A stretch of DNA of 64,000 nt from positions 227,730-291,729 of the forward strand of contig JADKCY010000001.1 in NCBI GenBank assembly GCA_016718605.1, given 5' to 3'. The notes below the pieces were generated by a model, which saw nothing but the letters and a program-made list of their open reading frames with translations, was not told the DNA's origin and searched no databases. The translations under genes and the position numbers were made by a program. The stretch comes from Lysobacterales bacterium. GTDB taxonomy: Bacteria > Pseudomonadota > Gammaproteobacteria > Xanthomonadales > Xanthomonadaceae. Shown in pieces: positions 26,013 through 35,606 of this stretch; position 1 is the first letter of the stretch, and each line of letters begins with the position of its first letter.

Positions 26013-28340
26013 TCAGACCTTCTCGATGCTCAGCGTGCCGGATGGACTCAGGGGCGCGGTCGCGGAATGACCTCGCTCGATCCAGACACTACCGCGCGGC
26101 ACACGCGTGCTGAAGCCCACCGGCAAGGTGGCAGCGCCGTTGGCATCCCTCACACGCACTGCGACGCCTTGCGACAACCCCAATGCCAGCGCATCGGCAG
26201 GATTGATGATCGCGGCGGGTTCCTTCGCCAATGTATGCGCCAGCAAAGGTGAAGCGCGCCGGACGGTCGGGTCGACGCGATAGACAGGCCAAGTGACGAC
26301 ACGCTCGAAACCGCTCTCCGCAGCGACTTCCGCCGCCAAGCCAGCACCCGTGACCGGCAAACTACGCTGAATGCTTGCACGCAACATGTCCACGTCGACG
26401 GCGGAGCAACCTTGCAAGCCCAGGCGTTCACCCAATGCCCGCAGCAGTTTCCAGCCTGGGCGCGCATCACCGGGGGCTTTGGCAGACGCACGCGCTTGCT
26501 GACAGACATCGTCCACATTGACCAGACTGCCATCAATCTCCGGCAGCAGCGCCAGTGGCAGAATCACATGGGCGGCACGTTTCAGGGTTTCGGTCAGGTA
26601 GGCCGAGAATGCAACAACGGCATCCGCCTTTTGCAGCGCACGCAATGCGAGCGTGCTGTCAGCCAAATCAAGATCGGGCTCCAGCCCATAGAGAACGTAG
26701 CCCTTGCGGGGCGCAGACAACATGCTCTGGGCATTCAAGCCCGTGGGCAGCAGTCCGATTTGTGCCAAGCCCAGTGAGTTCGCCCCCTGCGAGAGTGCGT
26801 TGACGCGCGCGCCGGTTTTTTCCGCGATGGTGCGGACAACTAGCCGCAGCCACGACGCCTGCGCATGCATGCGAACGCCCTCACCCAACATGATCAAGGA
26901 GTTAGCATCACTCTGCAGATGCTGGGCGATCATGCGAACGCGGTCATCCGCCGACAACGCAGCGGCACGCGCGCGGATCGCCTCAGGCCAGTTTGACGTC
27001 TCAACCCCTACCGCCAATGCAAGCGCAATGACTGCATCGACCATCGCCGATGGCTTGACGACAACGCGCTCGCACAGTTCGAAGTTGAACTCAAAATCAA
27101 CCGGATTGATCGCAACGAGCTTGGCACCGCGTTTCCATGCTTTGCGGACGCGATGCCCCAGCAAGGGAGCCTCAAGACGTGGGTTGCAGCCCAACAACAG
27201 AATCGTACTGGCACGCTCAATCTCGGCAAGCGGCATCTCGAAAGCCTCTGCAACCGGCGCATCCGCAAAATCGAGGGTGTCCAATCGATGATCGATATGC
27301 CCGCAACCGAGACCCGACGCAACACGCATCAGCAGCGCACCCTCTTCCAATGTGGTCGACGGATGCACCAGCACCCCGAGGTCGTCTCCTGAGATCGATT
27401 TCAGTGCGATAGCAGCCTTTGTGATCGCTTCATCCAGACTGACATGCCTCCACTCAGCACCATCGCGAACCCAAGCCGCTCGTGCGCGATCATCACTCTG
27501 CAATGCAGCATGGCTGTAGCGATCTCGGTCTGACAACCAGCTTTCGTTGATTGTCTCGTTGTCACGCGGCACGCTGCGCATTACCTCGCCACGCCGGGTA
27601 TGAAGATAGAGATTGGAACCTAGCGGGTCGTGGTAGCCAAGCGACTCTTTGGCAGTGAGCTCCCAAGCACGGGCGCGAAAACGGAAGGGCTTGTTGGTCA
27701 AGGCGCCAACCGGGCAAACATCGATAAGGTTGCCCGACAATTCGCTTTCGATGCTCTTGCCAATGTAGGTGCCGATTTCGGTGCGATCGCCTCGCCCCAT
27801 GGTACCGAGTTCGTGCGTGCCCGCGATCTCGCTGATAAAACGGACACAACGCGTGCAGTGAATGCAACGTGTCATATCTGTCGCCACCAACGGACCGATA
27901 TCCTCGTCGGAGACAACGCGTTTTCCCTCGTTGTAACGACTCACCGAGCGACCATAGCCCATCGCCACATCCTGCAACTCGCATTCGCCACCCTGATCGC
28001 AGATTGGGCAATCCAGCGGGTGATTGATCAGCAGAAACTCCATCACGTTCCGCTGAGAATCCAACGCCCGCTTGGTCTGCGTGAAAACTTTCATACCTTC
28101 CATTACCGGCGTCGCACAGGCGGGCGCCGGCTTCGGCATCTTTTCAACGTCAACCAGACACATGCGACAATTCGCCGCGATCGGCAGTTTTTCGTGATAG
28201 CAGAATCGCGGAATCGGGATGCCGGCCTTGTCAGCAGCCTGCACAATCATGGATCCTTTCGGGGCCTGCAATACGACGCCATCAATCTCGATATTCACCA
28301 TATCCGGCGCGATATTTTGCGAGGTGGGCGCAGCGCTCAT
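26013..28340 (-). CDS. nuoG: NADH-quinone oxidoreductase subunit G
   Basis: A 775-residue subunit of the NADH-oxidising arm. It begins with a plant-type [2Fe-2S] domain (CYHEKLPIAANCRMC and a later CATP), then the His/Cys cluster site (CPICDQGGECELQD), two more [4Fe-4S] sites starting DMTRCIHCTRCVRF, and a long molybdopterin oxidoreductase-like domain without cofactor function in complex I. The last 100 or so residues end in a dimethylsulfoxide-reductase-like C-terminal domain. The ATG overlaps the nuoF stop by four bases. Confidence 0.96.
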   Translation of the reverse strand: MSAAPTSQNIAPDMVNIEIDGVVLQAPKGSMIVQAADKAGIPIPRFCYHEKLPIAANCRMCLVDVEKMPKPAPACATPVMEGMKVFTQTKRALDSQRNVMEFLLINHPLDCPICDQGGECELQDVAMGYGRSVSRYNEGKRVVSDEDIGPLVATDMTRCIHCTRCVRFISEIAGTHELGTMGRGDRTEIGTYIGKSIESELSGNLIDVCPVGALTNKPFRFRARAWELTAKESLGYHDPLGSNLYLHTRRGEVMRSVPRDNETINESWLSDRDRYSHAALQSDDRARAAWVRDGAEWRHVSLDEAITKAAIALKSISGDDLGVLVHPSTTLEEGALLMRVASGLGCGHIDHRLDTLDFADAPVAEAFEMPLAEIERASTILLLGCNPRLEAPLLGHRVRKAWKRGAKLVAINPVDFEFNFELCERVVVKPSAMVDAVIALALAVGVETSNWPEAIRARAAALSADDRVRMIAQHLQSDANSLIMLGEGVRMHAQASWLRLVVRTIAEKTGARVNALSQGANSLGLAQIGLLPTGLNAQSMLSAPRKGYVLYGLEPDLDLADSTLALRALQKADAVVAFSAYLTETLKRAAHVILPLALLPEIDGSLVNVDDVCQQARASAKAPGDARPGWKLLRALGERLGLQGCSAVDVDMLRASIQRSLPVTGAGLAAEVAAESGFERVVTWPVYRVDPTVRRASPLLAHTLAKEPAAIINPADALALGLSQGVAVRVRDANGAATLPVGFSTRVPRGSVWIERGHSATAPLSPSGTLSIEKV

Positions 28341-29650
28341 GCCGCCACTCCAAACTGATCATCGACCATCGAACGGCCATGGGTGACGTAGTATTCAAAC
28401 TCATGCCAGAACTGCCGCAAGAAGCCCTGCACCGGCCACGCGGCCGCCTCACCAAAGGCGCAAATTGTATGACCTTCAATTTGGCCAGCAGCAGCTTTGA
28501 GCATGTGGACGTCGTCCATACTGCCCTGACCGGCAACAATCCGATTGAGCACGCGATTCATCCATCCGGTGCCTTCGCGACAAGGCGTGCACTGACCACA
28601 GCTCTCTTGGTAATAAAACTGCGAGATTCGGCGACAAGCTTTGACCATGCACGTTGTTTCGTCCATGACAATCACAGCGCCCGATCCAAGACCGGAGCCT
28701 GCCTTTTGCAATGCGTCATAGTCCATGGTTAACCCCATCATGATGTCTGCGGGCAAGATTGGCATTGAGGACCCTCCCGGGATCACAGCCTTTAGCTTGC
28801 GGCCGCCGCGCACACCACCTGCCATCGCCAACAAGTCCTTGAAGGGTGTCCCCAAGCGAATTTCGAAGTTGCCTGGATTGCTGACATGTCCTGACACCGA
28901 GAACACCTTCGGTCCACCGTTATTGGGTTTTCCCAAATTGAGGAACCACTCAGCGCCATTGCGGATGATGGCGGGAACCGAGGCATATGTTTCGGTATTG
29001 TTGATGGTCGTTGGTCGACCATAGAGACCAAAATTGGCGGGGAAAGGTGGCTTGTAGCGAGGCTGACCTTTCTTGCCTTCCAGCGATTCCATCAGTGCCG
29101 TTTCTTCGCCACAAATATAGGCACCCGCACCCAGTGCAGCGTAGATATCGATATCTACGCCAGAATCCAGTACGTTTTTCCCGAGCCAGCCGTGCGCGTA
29201 CGCTTCTTTCAGCGCCTCCTCGAAATGTTCGAACGGCTCGTGATGAAACTCGCCGCGCAGGTAGTTGTAGGCCACTGTAGAACCTGTGGCGTAGCACGCG
29301 ATCGCCAGACCTTCGATCACGGCATGTGGGTTAAATCGCAGAATGTCGCGGTCTTTACAAGTGCCTGGCTCGGATTCGTCCGAATTACAAAGAATGTACT
29401 TCTGCCCCGGCGCGCTGCGCGGCATGAAGCTCCACTTCAAACCCGTCGGAAACCCCGCTCCGCCACGCCCACGCAGGCCACTCTTCTTGACCTCGTCAAT
29501 GACTTGGTCTTGCGGGATCTTCTCAGTCACCACCTTGCGAAGCGCCTGATAGCCACCCACCTTGAGGTAGTTCTCGTAGGACCACGGCTTATCGAAATGC
29601 AGCGTGGTATAGACGACGTTGTGCTCTTGTGGCTGCGGTCCGTAGGCCAT
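28337..29650 (-). CDS. nuoF: NADH-quinone oxidoreductase subunit F
   Basis: A 437-residue flavoprotein that oxidises NADH with FMN and passes electrons to cluster N3. GLRGRGGAGFPTGLKW is the NADH/FMN site, ICNSDESEPGTCKDR and AYICGEETALMESLEGK are FMN contacts, and ESCGQCTPCREGTGW plus a later cysteine (TICAFGE) hold the [4Fe-4S] cluster. It follows nuoE after a 75-base gap, the longest inside nuoB-nuoI. Confidence 0.97.
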   Translation of the reverse strand: MAYGPQPQEHNVVYTTLHFDKPWSYENYLKVGGYQALRKVVTEKIPQDQVIDEVKKSGLRGRGGAGFPTGLKWSFMPRSAPGQKYILCNSDESEPGTCKDRDILRFNPHAVIEGLAIACYATGSTVAYNYLRGEFHHEPFEHFEEALKEAYAHGWLGKNVLDSGVDIDIYAALGAGAYICGEETALMESLEGKKGQPRYKPPFPANFGLYGRPTTINNTETYASVPAIIRNGAEWFLNLGKPNNGGPKVFSVSGHVSNPGNFEIRLGTPFKDLLAMAGGVRGGRKLKAVIPGGSSMPILPADIMMGLTMDYDALQKAGSGLGSGAVIVMDETTCMVKACRRISQFYYQESCGQCTPCREGTGWMNRVLNRIVAGQGSMDDVHMLKAAAGQIEGHTICAFGEAAAWPVQGFLRQFWHEFEYYVTHGRSMVDDQFGVAA

Positions 29651-29725
29651 GCGTAGCTCCCTGTACCCAATGTGCCAGCCCTATCAGACTGACGCCTGCA
29701 AGCGCGAAAGCGCGCTCAGCAGTGA

Positions 29726-30253
29726 CTATTTCAATGCATCAAAAATGGCGTCCATCGACTGCACTGTCAGCTTCTCGTGATAGTGACCATTCACCACCAT
29801 CATGGGAGCACCGCAGCAGGCTGCCAAGCATTCTTCCTCTCGCTTCAAATAAACACGGCCGTCGGCAGTGCTCTCTCCAAGCTTGATTCCCAACTTGCGT
29901 TCAGCATGCGCAACCAAATCCTCCGCGCCATTCAGCCAGCAACTGATGTTGGTACAAATCGCTACGTTGTTGCGGGCAACCTGGTTGAGCTCAAACATCG
30001 AATAGAAGGTTGCGACCTCATAGGCCCAGACGGATGGCAGCCCGAGGTAATCGGCAACCGCCGCAATCAATGGGTCGGAAAGCCAGCCATGGTTTTGTTC
30101 CTGCGCTGCCATCAACGCCTGAATCAGTGCGGATCGTTTGCGTTCAAGCGGAAATTTGCTGACCCAATGGTCGATATGCTGACGCGTGGCCTCCGATAGG
30201 ACCAGTAGCGGGTCCACTTGCTGGACGGCGTCAAAGTTGCCGCGCGCTTTCAT
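29726..30253 (-). CDS. nuoE: NADH-quinone oxidoreductase subunit E
   Basis: A 175-residue thioredoxin-fold subunit with a [2Fe-2S] cluster (N1a). The four ligands are in CTNISC (first pair) and CLAAC (second pair), followed by GAPMMVVNGHYHEKLT. Family members often read GxCGxAP here; CCGAP is a mild variation with an extra cysteine next to the second pair. Its ATG overlaps the nuoD stop by four bases. Confidence 0.95.
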   Translation of the reverse strand: MKARGNFDAVQQVDPLLVLSEATRQHIDHWVSKFPLERKRSALIQALMAAQEQNHGWLSDPLIAAVADYLGLPSVWAYEVATFYSMFELNQVARNNVAICTNISCWLNGAEDLVAHAERKLGIKLGESTADGRVYLKREEECLAACCGAPMMVVNGHYHEKLTVQSMDAIFDALK

Positions 30254-31503
30254 CGGTCTATCTCCCCGAACACGACGTCATAGGTGCCGATCATGGCCAC
30301 GACGTCTGCCAGCATGTGCCCACGCACCACCGAATCCATCGACGACAAATGCGCAAAACCCGGCGCACGCAACTTCACGCGAAACGGCTTGTTGGAACCA
30401 TCCGAGATGATATAGGCACCGAATTCGCCCTTCGGCGCTTCCACAGCAGCATAGACCTCACCGGGTGGCACACAATAGCCCTCGGTAAACAACTTGAAGT
30501 GATGAATCAAGGCTTCCATGTCGTCCTTCATTTCACTACGGGACGGCGGCGCAACTTTGTAGTTCTGCAACATGACCGGGCCGGGATTGGCACGCAACCA
30601 TTTGCTGCACTGCTGGATAATCCGAGTACTTTGGCGCATCTCTTCGACACGAATGAGATATCGGTCGTAGCAATCTCCGTTGACGCCAACGGGAATGTCA
30701 AAATCCACTTCCGCGTACTTGGCATAGGGTTGCTTTTTGCGCAAATCCCAAGCCACGCCGGAGCCGCGCAGCATCGGTCCGGTCATACCCCATGCCATCG
30801 CATGCTCGGGCGATACCACGCCAATACCGACTGTGCGCTGTTTCCATATCCGATTTTCGGTCAGCAGCGTCTCGTATTCGTCGATCTTGCTGTAGAAATC
30901 GGCACAAAAAGCATCAAGGAAATCCAACATTGATCCCTCGCGCCATTCGTTGCGACGTTTGAGATCTTTGCCCTTGGTCCAGGGTGACTCACGATACTTC
31001 GGCATGCGATCCGGCAAATCGCGATAAACCCCGCCTGGCCGGTAATACGCCGCGTGCATGCGCGCGCCCGAAACCGCCTCATAGCAGTCCATCAGCTCTT
31101 CACGCTCACGGAAGGCATACAAAATGATCGCCATGGCACCCAGATCAAGTCCGTTGGACCCGATCCACATCAAATGGTTTAGCACCCGCGTGATTTCATC
31201 GAACATCGTGCGAATCCACTGCGCACGTTCGGGGGCGTCAAGTTCCAGCAAACGCTCAATGGCGCGCACATAGGCGTGCTCGTTACACATCATCGAGACG
31301 TAATCAAGACGATCCATATAGCCAATCGATTGATTGAACGGCTTGCTTTCGGCCAGCTTCTCTGTCCCTCGGTGCAAGAGTCCCACATGGGGATCGGCAC
31401 GAACCACAATTTCACCATCCAATTCCAGCACCAACCGAAGCACACCGTGCGCGGCCGGATGCTGCGGACCGAAGTTCATCGTGTAATTGCGAATTTCTTG
31501 CAT
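30250..31503 (-). CDS. nuoD: NADH-quinone oxidoreductase subunit D
   Basis: A 417-residue subunit forming the quinone pocket with NuoB; it descends from the large subunit of NiFe hydrogenase. Marks are NFGPQHPAAHGVLRL, GLLHRGTEKL, YNEHAY-type segment CNEHAYVRAIE and the C-terminal GEIDR. The ATG at 31503 is preferred over an in-frame TTG two codons upstream because it lies 2 bases after the nuoC stop. NuoC and NuoD are separate genes here, unlike the fused form in E. coli. Confidence 0.97.
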   Translation of the reverse strand: MQEIRNYTMNFGPQHPAAHGVLRLVLELDGEIVVRADPHVGLLHRGTEKLAESKPFNQSIGYMDRLDYVSMMCNEHAYVRAIERLLELDAPERAQWIRTMFDEITRVLNHLMWIGSNGLDLGAMAIILYAFREREELMDCYEAVSGARMHAAYYRPGGVYRDLPDRMPKYRESPWTKGKDLKRRNEWREGSMLDFLDAFCADFYSKIDEYETLLTENRIWKQRTVGIGVVSPEHAMAWGMTGPMLRGSGVAWDLRKKQPYAKYAEVDFDIPVGVNGDCYDRYLIRVEEMRQSTRIIQQCSKWLRANPGPVMLQNYKVAPPSRSEMKDDMEALIHHFKLFTEGYCVPPGEVYAAVEAPKGEFGAYIISDGSNKPFRVKLRAPGFAHLSSMDSVVRGHMLADVVAMIGTYDVVFGEIDR

Positions 31504-31505
31504 GG

Positions 31506-32228
31506 TCAATTGCCCTGCCCTGCAGCAGATTCCGAGCGCGCCTGTTCGTAGCGCGAATCCTTGCGGACGACACGAGGCACACCAACGCGCGGGTCAATCG
31601 TGACTGGCTCGTAGACAACCCTGCCTTTCTCTGGATCGAATCGCACTTCCACATTGCCGATGAGCGGGAAATCCTTGCGGAACGGATGACCGACAAAACC
31701 ATAGTCGGTCAGAATTCGGCGCAGATCCGGATGACCTTCGTAAATGATCCCAAAAAGATCGAAGGACTCGCGTTCAAACCAGTTCGCACCCGGCCAAATT
31801 TCAGTCACTGACGGCACGATGGGCAATGCATCATCGGCAGCAAACGTGCGCAATCTCAGCCGCTTGTTGTAGTGCAGGGAGAGCAAATGAATGATCGATG
31901 CAAATCGCTTGGGACTGGCATCCGCCTGTGGGCGGTCTTCCCAACGGAATCGGCCAGCGCCGAGACCCTCAACACCGCGCGAAAAACCCTCCGAGCTGAC
32001 ATCAGAGGTATCCCATTCGACCTGACCAAAACTCAAGTAGTCGACGCCACAAACGTCGATCAGTTGCTCGAATCGAAACTCGGCATCGTCCCTGAGCACT
32101 CTGGCAACGTCAGTGAGATCGCCTGCAGCCACCTCCAGCGTCAGTTCGCCAAATGCCTCGCCAATCTCGTATCGACCTTCGAAACGATGATGTAGCCGGT
32201 CCAAAAAACTCAGGGGTTCGTCAGCCAT
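31506..32228 (-). CDS. nuoC: NADH-quinone oxidoreductase subunit C
   Basis: A 240-residue peripheral subunit (30-kDa type) next to NuoD. Family segments are QLIDVCGVDYL, LHYNKRLRLRTF, SVTEIWPGANWFERESFDLFGIIYEGHPDLRRIL and GHPFRKDFPL. The ATG at 32228 gives a normal N-terminus (MADEPLSFLDRL); the frame is open 198 bases further into nuoB without homology. Confidence 0.96.
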   Translation of the reverse strand: MADEPLSFLDRLHHRFEGRYEIGEAFGELTLEVAAGDLTDVARVLRDDAEFRFEQLIDVCGVDYLSFGQVEWDTSDVSSEGFSRGVEGLGAGRFRWEDRPQADASPKRFASIIHLLSLHYNKRLRLRTFAADDALPIVPSVTEIWPGANWFERESFDLFGIIYEGHPDLRRILTDYGFVGHPFRKDFPLIGNVEVRFDPEKGRVVYEPVTIDPRVGVPRVVRKDSRYEQARSESAAGQGN

Positions 32229-32230
32229 GG

Positions 32231-32773
32231 TCAGCGCGCAATAGTGTTGGTTCGACGGATTTTTTTCTGCAGCTGCAGAATCCCGTAGATCAGTGCTTCG
32301 GCCGTCGGTGGACATCCGGGAACATAGACATCGACAGGCACAACACGGTCGCACCCGCGCACAACCGAATAGGAGTAATGATAGTAACCACCACCATTGG
32401 CACAGCTGCCCATGGAAATGACCCACTTCGGGCCGGGCATCTGGTCGTAGACTTTACGCAGGGCGGGGGCCATCTTGTTCACCAAGGTTCCCGCAACAAT
32501 CATGACGTCCGATTGGCGTGGTGACGGGCGAAAGATCACGCCGTAACGATCAAGATCCAAGCGAGACATGCCGGAATGCATCATTTCGACGGCACAGCAG
32601 GCCAAACCAAAGGTCACCGGCCACATCGAGCCGGTACGCGCCCAATTGATCAATGCATCGACCGAGGTAGTAACAAAGCCGCGCTCAAGCAGCGGGTTGT
32701 CTCCCTCCGGTCGCAGAATGTCATCCAAGCGACCGATTGGCTCAGGATTGTGGAAATACTGACTCACTCCCAT
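32231..32773 (-). CDS. nuoB: NADH-quinone oxidoreductase subunit B
   Basis: A 180-residue subunit that carries cluster N2, the last electron donor before quinone. The ligands are the adjacent cysteines in FGLACCAVEMM, one in GSCANGGG and one in PGCPPTAEALIYG. Start: ATG at 32773 with an AAAGGGG ribosome binding site upstream; it overlaps the end of nuoA by ten bases. Seven more codons upstream in the frame are not conserved. Confidence 0.97.
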   Translation of the reverse strand: MGVSQYFHNPEPIGRLDDILRPEGDNPLLERGFVTTSVDALINWARTGSMWPVTFGLACCAVEMMHSGMSRLDLDRYGVIFRPSPRQSDVMIVAGTLVNKMAPALRKVYDQMPGPKWVISMGSCANGGGYYHYSYSVVRGCDRVVPVDVYVPGCPPTAEALIYGILQLQKKIRRTNTIAR

Positions 32774-33120
32774 TCCAGCGCCCCTTTCTTCCACTCGTAG
32801 ATGAAGCCAATCACCAGAATGCCGAGAAATATCGCCATCGCGACTAGCGCGGTTACGCCGATGTCCTTGAACACCAAAGCCCAGGGGAACAGAAAGGCAA
32901 TTTCAAGATCGAAGACAATGAACAGGATAGCGACCAAGTAATAGCGCACATCAAACTTCATGCGCGCGTCTTCGAAGGCCTCGAAACCACATTCGTAGGG
33001 AGAGAGCTTTTCGCTGTCAGGCGAACTCGGCCCCAGAAAGGAACCAGCAACCAGCAGGGTCACGCCGATCGCAACAGCAACGAACAAGAACAGCAGTATC
33101 GGAAGATACTCAGCCAGCAC
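32764..33120 (-). CDS. nuoA: NADH-quinone oxidoreductase subunit A
   Basis: A 118-residue three-helix subunit. The loop PYECGFEAFEDARMKFDVRYYLVAI, with its conserved cysteine near the quinone site, and the following FIVFDLEIAFLFPWA helix are diagnostic. It is the first gene of the nuo operon, 70 bases after tRNA-Leu; no separate promoter was recognised in that gap. Confidence 0.96.
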   Translation of the reverse strand: MLAEYLPILLFLFVAVAIGVTLLVAGSFLGPSSPDSEKLSPYECGFEAFEDARMKFDVRYYLVAILFIVFDLEIAFLFPWALVFKDIGVTALVAMAIFLGILVIGFIYEWKKGALEWE

Positions 33121-33189
33121 GCCGTCACCTCCGCGCCCTCTGGCGCATCAGCAGAGCGCGCATGATCATGGCGCCCGATATCGCATGAG

Positions 33190-33274
33190 TGGTGCCCAGG
33201 GCGGGACTCGAACCCGCACAGCTTACGCCGCTACCCCCTCAAGATAGTGTGTCTACCAATTCCACCACCTGGGC
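33190..33274 (-). tRNA. tRNA-Leu (GAG)
   Basis: An 85-base tRNA with long variable arm and encoded CCA; the seven-base anticodon loop TTGAGGG gives GAG. Acceptor arms GCCCAGG and CCTGGGC pair fully. It lies between secG and nuoA, the position of leuU after secG in E. coli. A TACAAT on the minus strand at 33332-33327 could be its own -10 box. Confidence 0.95.
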
Positions 33275-33355
33275 AAGGGATTCATCGTCTGCGAGGCCAA
33301 AACTGACCTAGCGAAACGACCGGATTATTGTATCAGGCCGCTCGCGTTTGGAGTG

Positions 33356-33802
33356 CTATTCCGAAGGAGATTTCTGCGCTTCGGACTCGACTTCCGTTGC
33401 GGTCGCTGTTGCTGCGGCATCCACCGCTTCGACCGCCGTCGCCTGCGGAACATCCTCAGCATCAGCAGCAACATCTGGTGCTGAAACGGGCAGATCAGAT
33501 TCGACCACTGGAGCTGGAGCCGCAACCGGGACCGCACCCATAACACCGAGATCATCCGCAGCACTCTTGCCGCCGCGACTAGCATAGACCGCCATACCCA
33601 AGCTGATCACAAAGAAAAGCGTCGCGAGAACGGCAGTCGACTTGGACAGGAAGTTCGCTGCACCACGTGCACCAAATACAGTACCCGATGCACCAGAACC
33701 AAACCCAGAACCTGCCGCGGCACCAGCACCGCGCTGCAACAGGATCATCACAATCATTGCTACCGATACCAGAACGTACAGGATGTTGGCCAGAGTCAGC
33801 AT
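33356..33802 (-). CDS. secG: Preprotein translocase subunit SecG
   Basis: A 148-residue inner-membrane subunit of the SecYEG channel. Two helices are visible (about residues 3-22 and 55-75) with the family loop LLQRGAGAAAGSGFGSGASGTVFG between them. The C-terminal 70 residues are an Ala/Val/Glu-rich tail that looks disordered and is longer than in E. coli SecG (110). It follows tpiA by 21 bases. Confidence 0.94.
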   Translation of the reverse strand: MLTLANILYVLVSVAMIVMILLQRGAGAAAGSGFGSGASGTVFGARGAANFLSKSTAVLATLFFVISLGMAVYASRGGKSAADDLGVMGAVPVAAPAPVVESDLPVSAPDVAADAEDVPQATAVEAVDAAATATATEVESEAQKSPSE

Positions 33803-33823
33803 ATTCGGAACGAACCCAAGAGA

Positions 33824-34570
33824 TCAGAGAGGTTTGGCAGCTGCAACGATGGCAAGAAAATCCGCGACCACCAACGACGCACCACCAATCAAACCGCCAT
33901 CAATATCGCGCTGGGCAAAGATGTCCGCCGCGTTTGATGGCTTGACGCTGCCACCGTAGAGGATGACCAGCGAGTCCGCCATCTTAGCATTGACCGCACG
34001 AAATTCGCTACGCAGCCATGCATGGACTTCCTGCGCTTGGGCGGCCGAGGCGGTCTTTCCCGTACCTATGGCCCACACGGGTTCATAGGCCAAGACTATG
34101 CCATCCAGACCGCCAAGATCCTCCAGCAACGGCGCAATCTGCTGCTGCAAAACCCATTCGGTGCGACCAGCCTCGCGCTCCTCAAGCGTCTCGCCGACGC
34201 AGACGATTGGCTGCAATCCTGCAGCGGCGGCAACACGCGTCTTGTCCGCGACCAGTCGTGAGCTTTCCGCATGGTACTGACGCCGTTCGCTGTGCCCGAC
34301 AATACATGCAGTAGCCCCGACATCGCGCAACATGGCCGCAGAAATCTCCCCAGTGAAGGCGCCTTCCGCATGCAGATCGACGTCCTGCGAACCGAAGCCC
34401 AGTCCCCCCGCCGACGCGCGAGCAATCAGCTCGGCCAGGTAGACCAAGGGCGGGCAAATCAGGACATCAACGCCCGCGATATCGGCGCTCATGAGCGCAT
34501 CGACCAGAGCCGCCGAACTTGCCCGGTTGCCATTGAGCTTCCAGTTACCTGCCACCATCGGTTTGCGCAT
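33824..34570 (-). CDS. tpiA: Triosephosphate isomerase
   Basis: A 248-residue TIM-barrel enzyme interconverting dihydroxyacetone phosphate and glyceraldehyde 3-phosphate. Catalytic Lys11 is in AGNWKLNG, the histidine electrophile in CIVGHSERR, the base glutamate in LAYEPVWAIGTG, and the phosphate loop in LYGGSVKPSNA and GGLIGGASL. The ATG at 34570 is the conserved start; 26 more codons in the frame have no homology. The tpiA-secG-leuU order is widespread. Confidence 0.97.
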   Translation of the reverse strand: MRKPMVAGNWKLNGNRASSAALVDALMSADIAGVDVLICPPLVYLAELIARASAGGLGFGSQDVDLHAEGAFTGEISAAMLRDVGATACIVGHSERRQYHAESSRLVADKTRVAAAAGLQPIVCVGETLEEREAGRTEWVLQQQIAPLLEDLGGLDGIVLAYEPVWAIGTGKTASAAQAQEVHAWLRSEFRAVNAKMADSLVILYGGSVKPSNAADIFAQRDIDGGLIGGASLVVADFLAIVAAAKPL

Positions 34571-34680
34571 CGCTGATCCTCCGCACTCGGTCGAAAGTTT
34601 GATCAAATCTGAGTCCCCAGCCAGCATGATCGCAGAGTTTGCAGGCACACTGCGCGCTCAACCACGAAGAGCACCTCAAG

Positions 34681-35484
34681 ATGTCGCAACCGACCCACTA
34701 TCTCCTGATCACGGGCGCCTCTGCAGGCATCGGCACTGCCCTCGCCCGGGAATACGCCAAGCGGGGGCAGGCGCTGATCCTATTGGCGCGACGCAAGGAT
34801 CGCTTGCAAGCGCTGCGCGACGAACTGTCCGCGCAGGTGCCCTGCGAAATTCTGGTTGCCGATCTGGCTGATCCCGAAGCTCCCCGACGAATCGTTGATA
34901 TGCTCCAGCAGAATCAATGGCTGGTCCGCGGACTAGTTAACAACGCGGGCTACGGCCTACCCGGAAAATTCCATGCCCCCAGCTGGGAAGACCATGCGCG
35001 CTTTCTGCAAGTCATGGTGACGAGTGTTTGTGAATTGACCTGGCGACTGCTCCCCGAGATGCAGGCGCGCAGAGATGGGGAAATACTCAACGTCGCCTCC
35101 CTCGCGGGACACGTTCCCGGCTCTGCAGGGCATACCCTGTATGCCGCATCGAAGGCTTTCATGATCAAGTTCAGCGAATCACTGGCCTTGGAGAACGGCG
35201 CACTTGGCATCAAGGTTTGTGCGCTGTGTCCGGGCTTTACCTACTCCGAATTCCATGATGTCACCGGGACCCGCTCGCAGGTTGCCCAAATGCCAAGTTG
35301 GATGTGGATGCATGCAGAAGACGTCGCGCGTCAGGGCATCGATGCCTTACGCCAAGGTCGCGTCGTGTTCGTGCCGGGCAAAATCAATCGTATGATCAAG
35401 GCGCTCACCCAGATGTTGCCTGATCGCTGGATGCTGGCGCTGGTACAACGCCAGTCGAAGAACTTTCGCGCCATTCACGATTGA
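34681..35484 (+). CDS. Short-chain dehydrogenase/reductase
   Basis: A 267-residue classical SDR with the nucleotide motif TGASAGIGTALA (11-22), NNAGYG near 87-92, the catalytic Ser140 in NVASLAG and the Tyr154/Lys158 pair in YAASK. DLADPEAP after the second strand and LARRKDRL (with Arg after the second strand) suggest NADP. The substrate is unknown; similar proteins (YqjQ/DltE group) act on hydrophobic carbonyls. Start: ATG at 34681; 14 upstream codons lack homology. It is divergent from tpiA. Confidence 0.85.
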   Translation: MSQPTHYLLITGASAGIGTALAREYAKRGQALILLARRKDRLQALRDELSAQVPCEILVADLADPEAPRRIVDMLQQNQWLVRGLVNNAGYGLPGKFHAPSWEDHARFLQVMVTSVCELTWRLLPEMQARRDGEILNVASLAGHVPGSAGHTLYAASKAFMIKFSESLALENGALGIKVCALCPGFTYSEFHDVTGTRSQVAQMPSWMWMHAEDVARQGIDALRQGRVVFVPGKINRMIKALTQMLPDRWMLALVQRQSKNFRAIHD

Positions 35485-35606
35485 GTGCATTCAAACGCGC
35501 CACCGAAGACACCCGCGCCGACCAAATGCCATGCGCGCGCGGCCACCATCTGAAAACCGCGCAATACCGCGCTGTCGCAGACCCCAGTCCACGCTGCGTT
35601 CGACGC

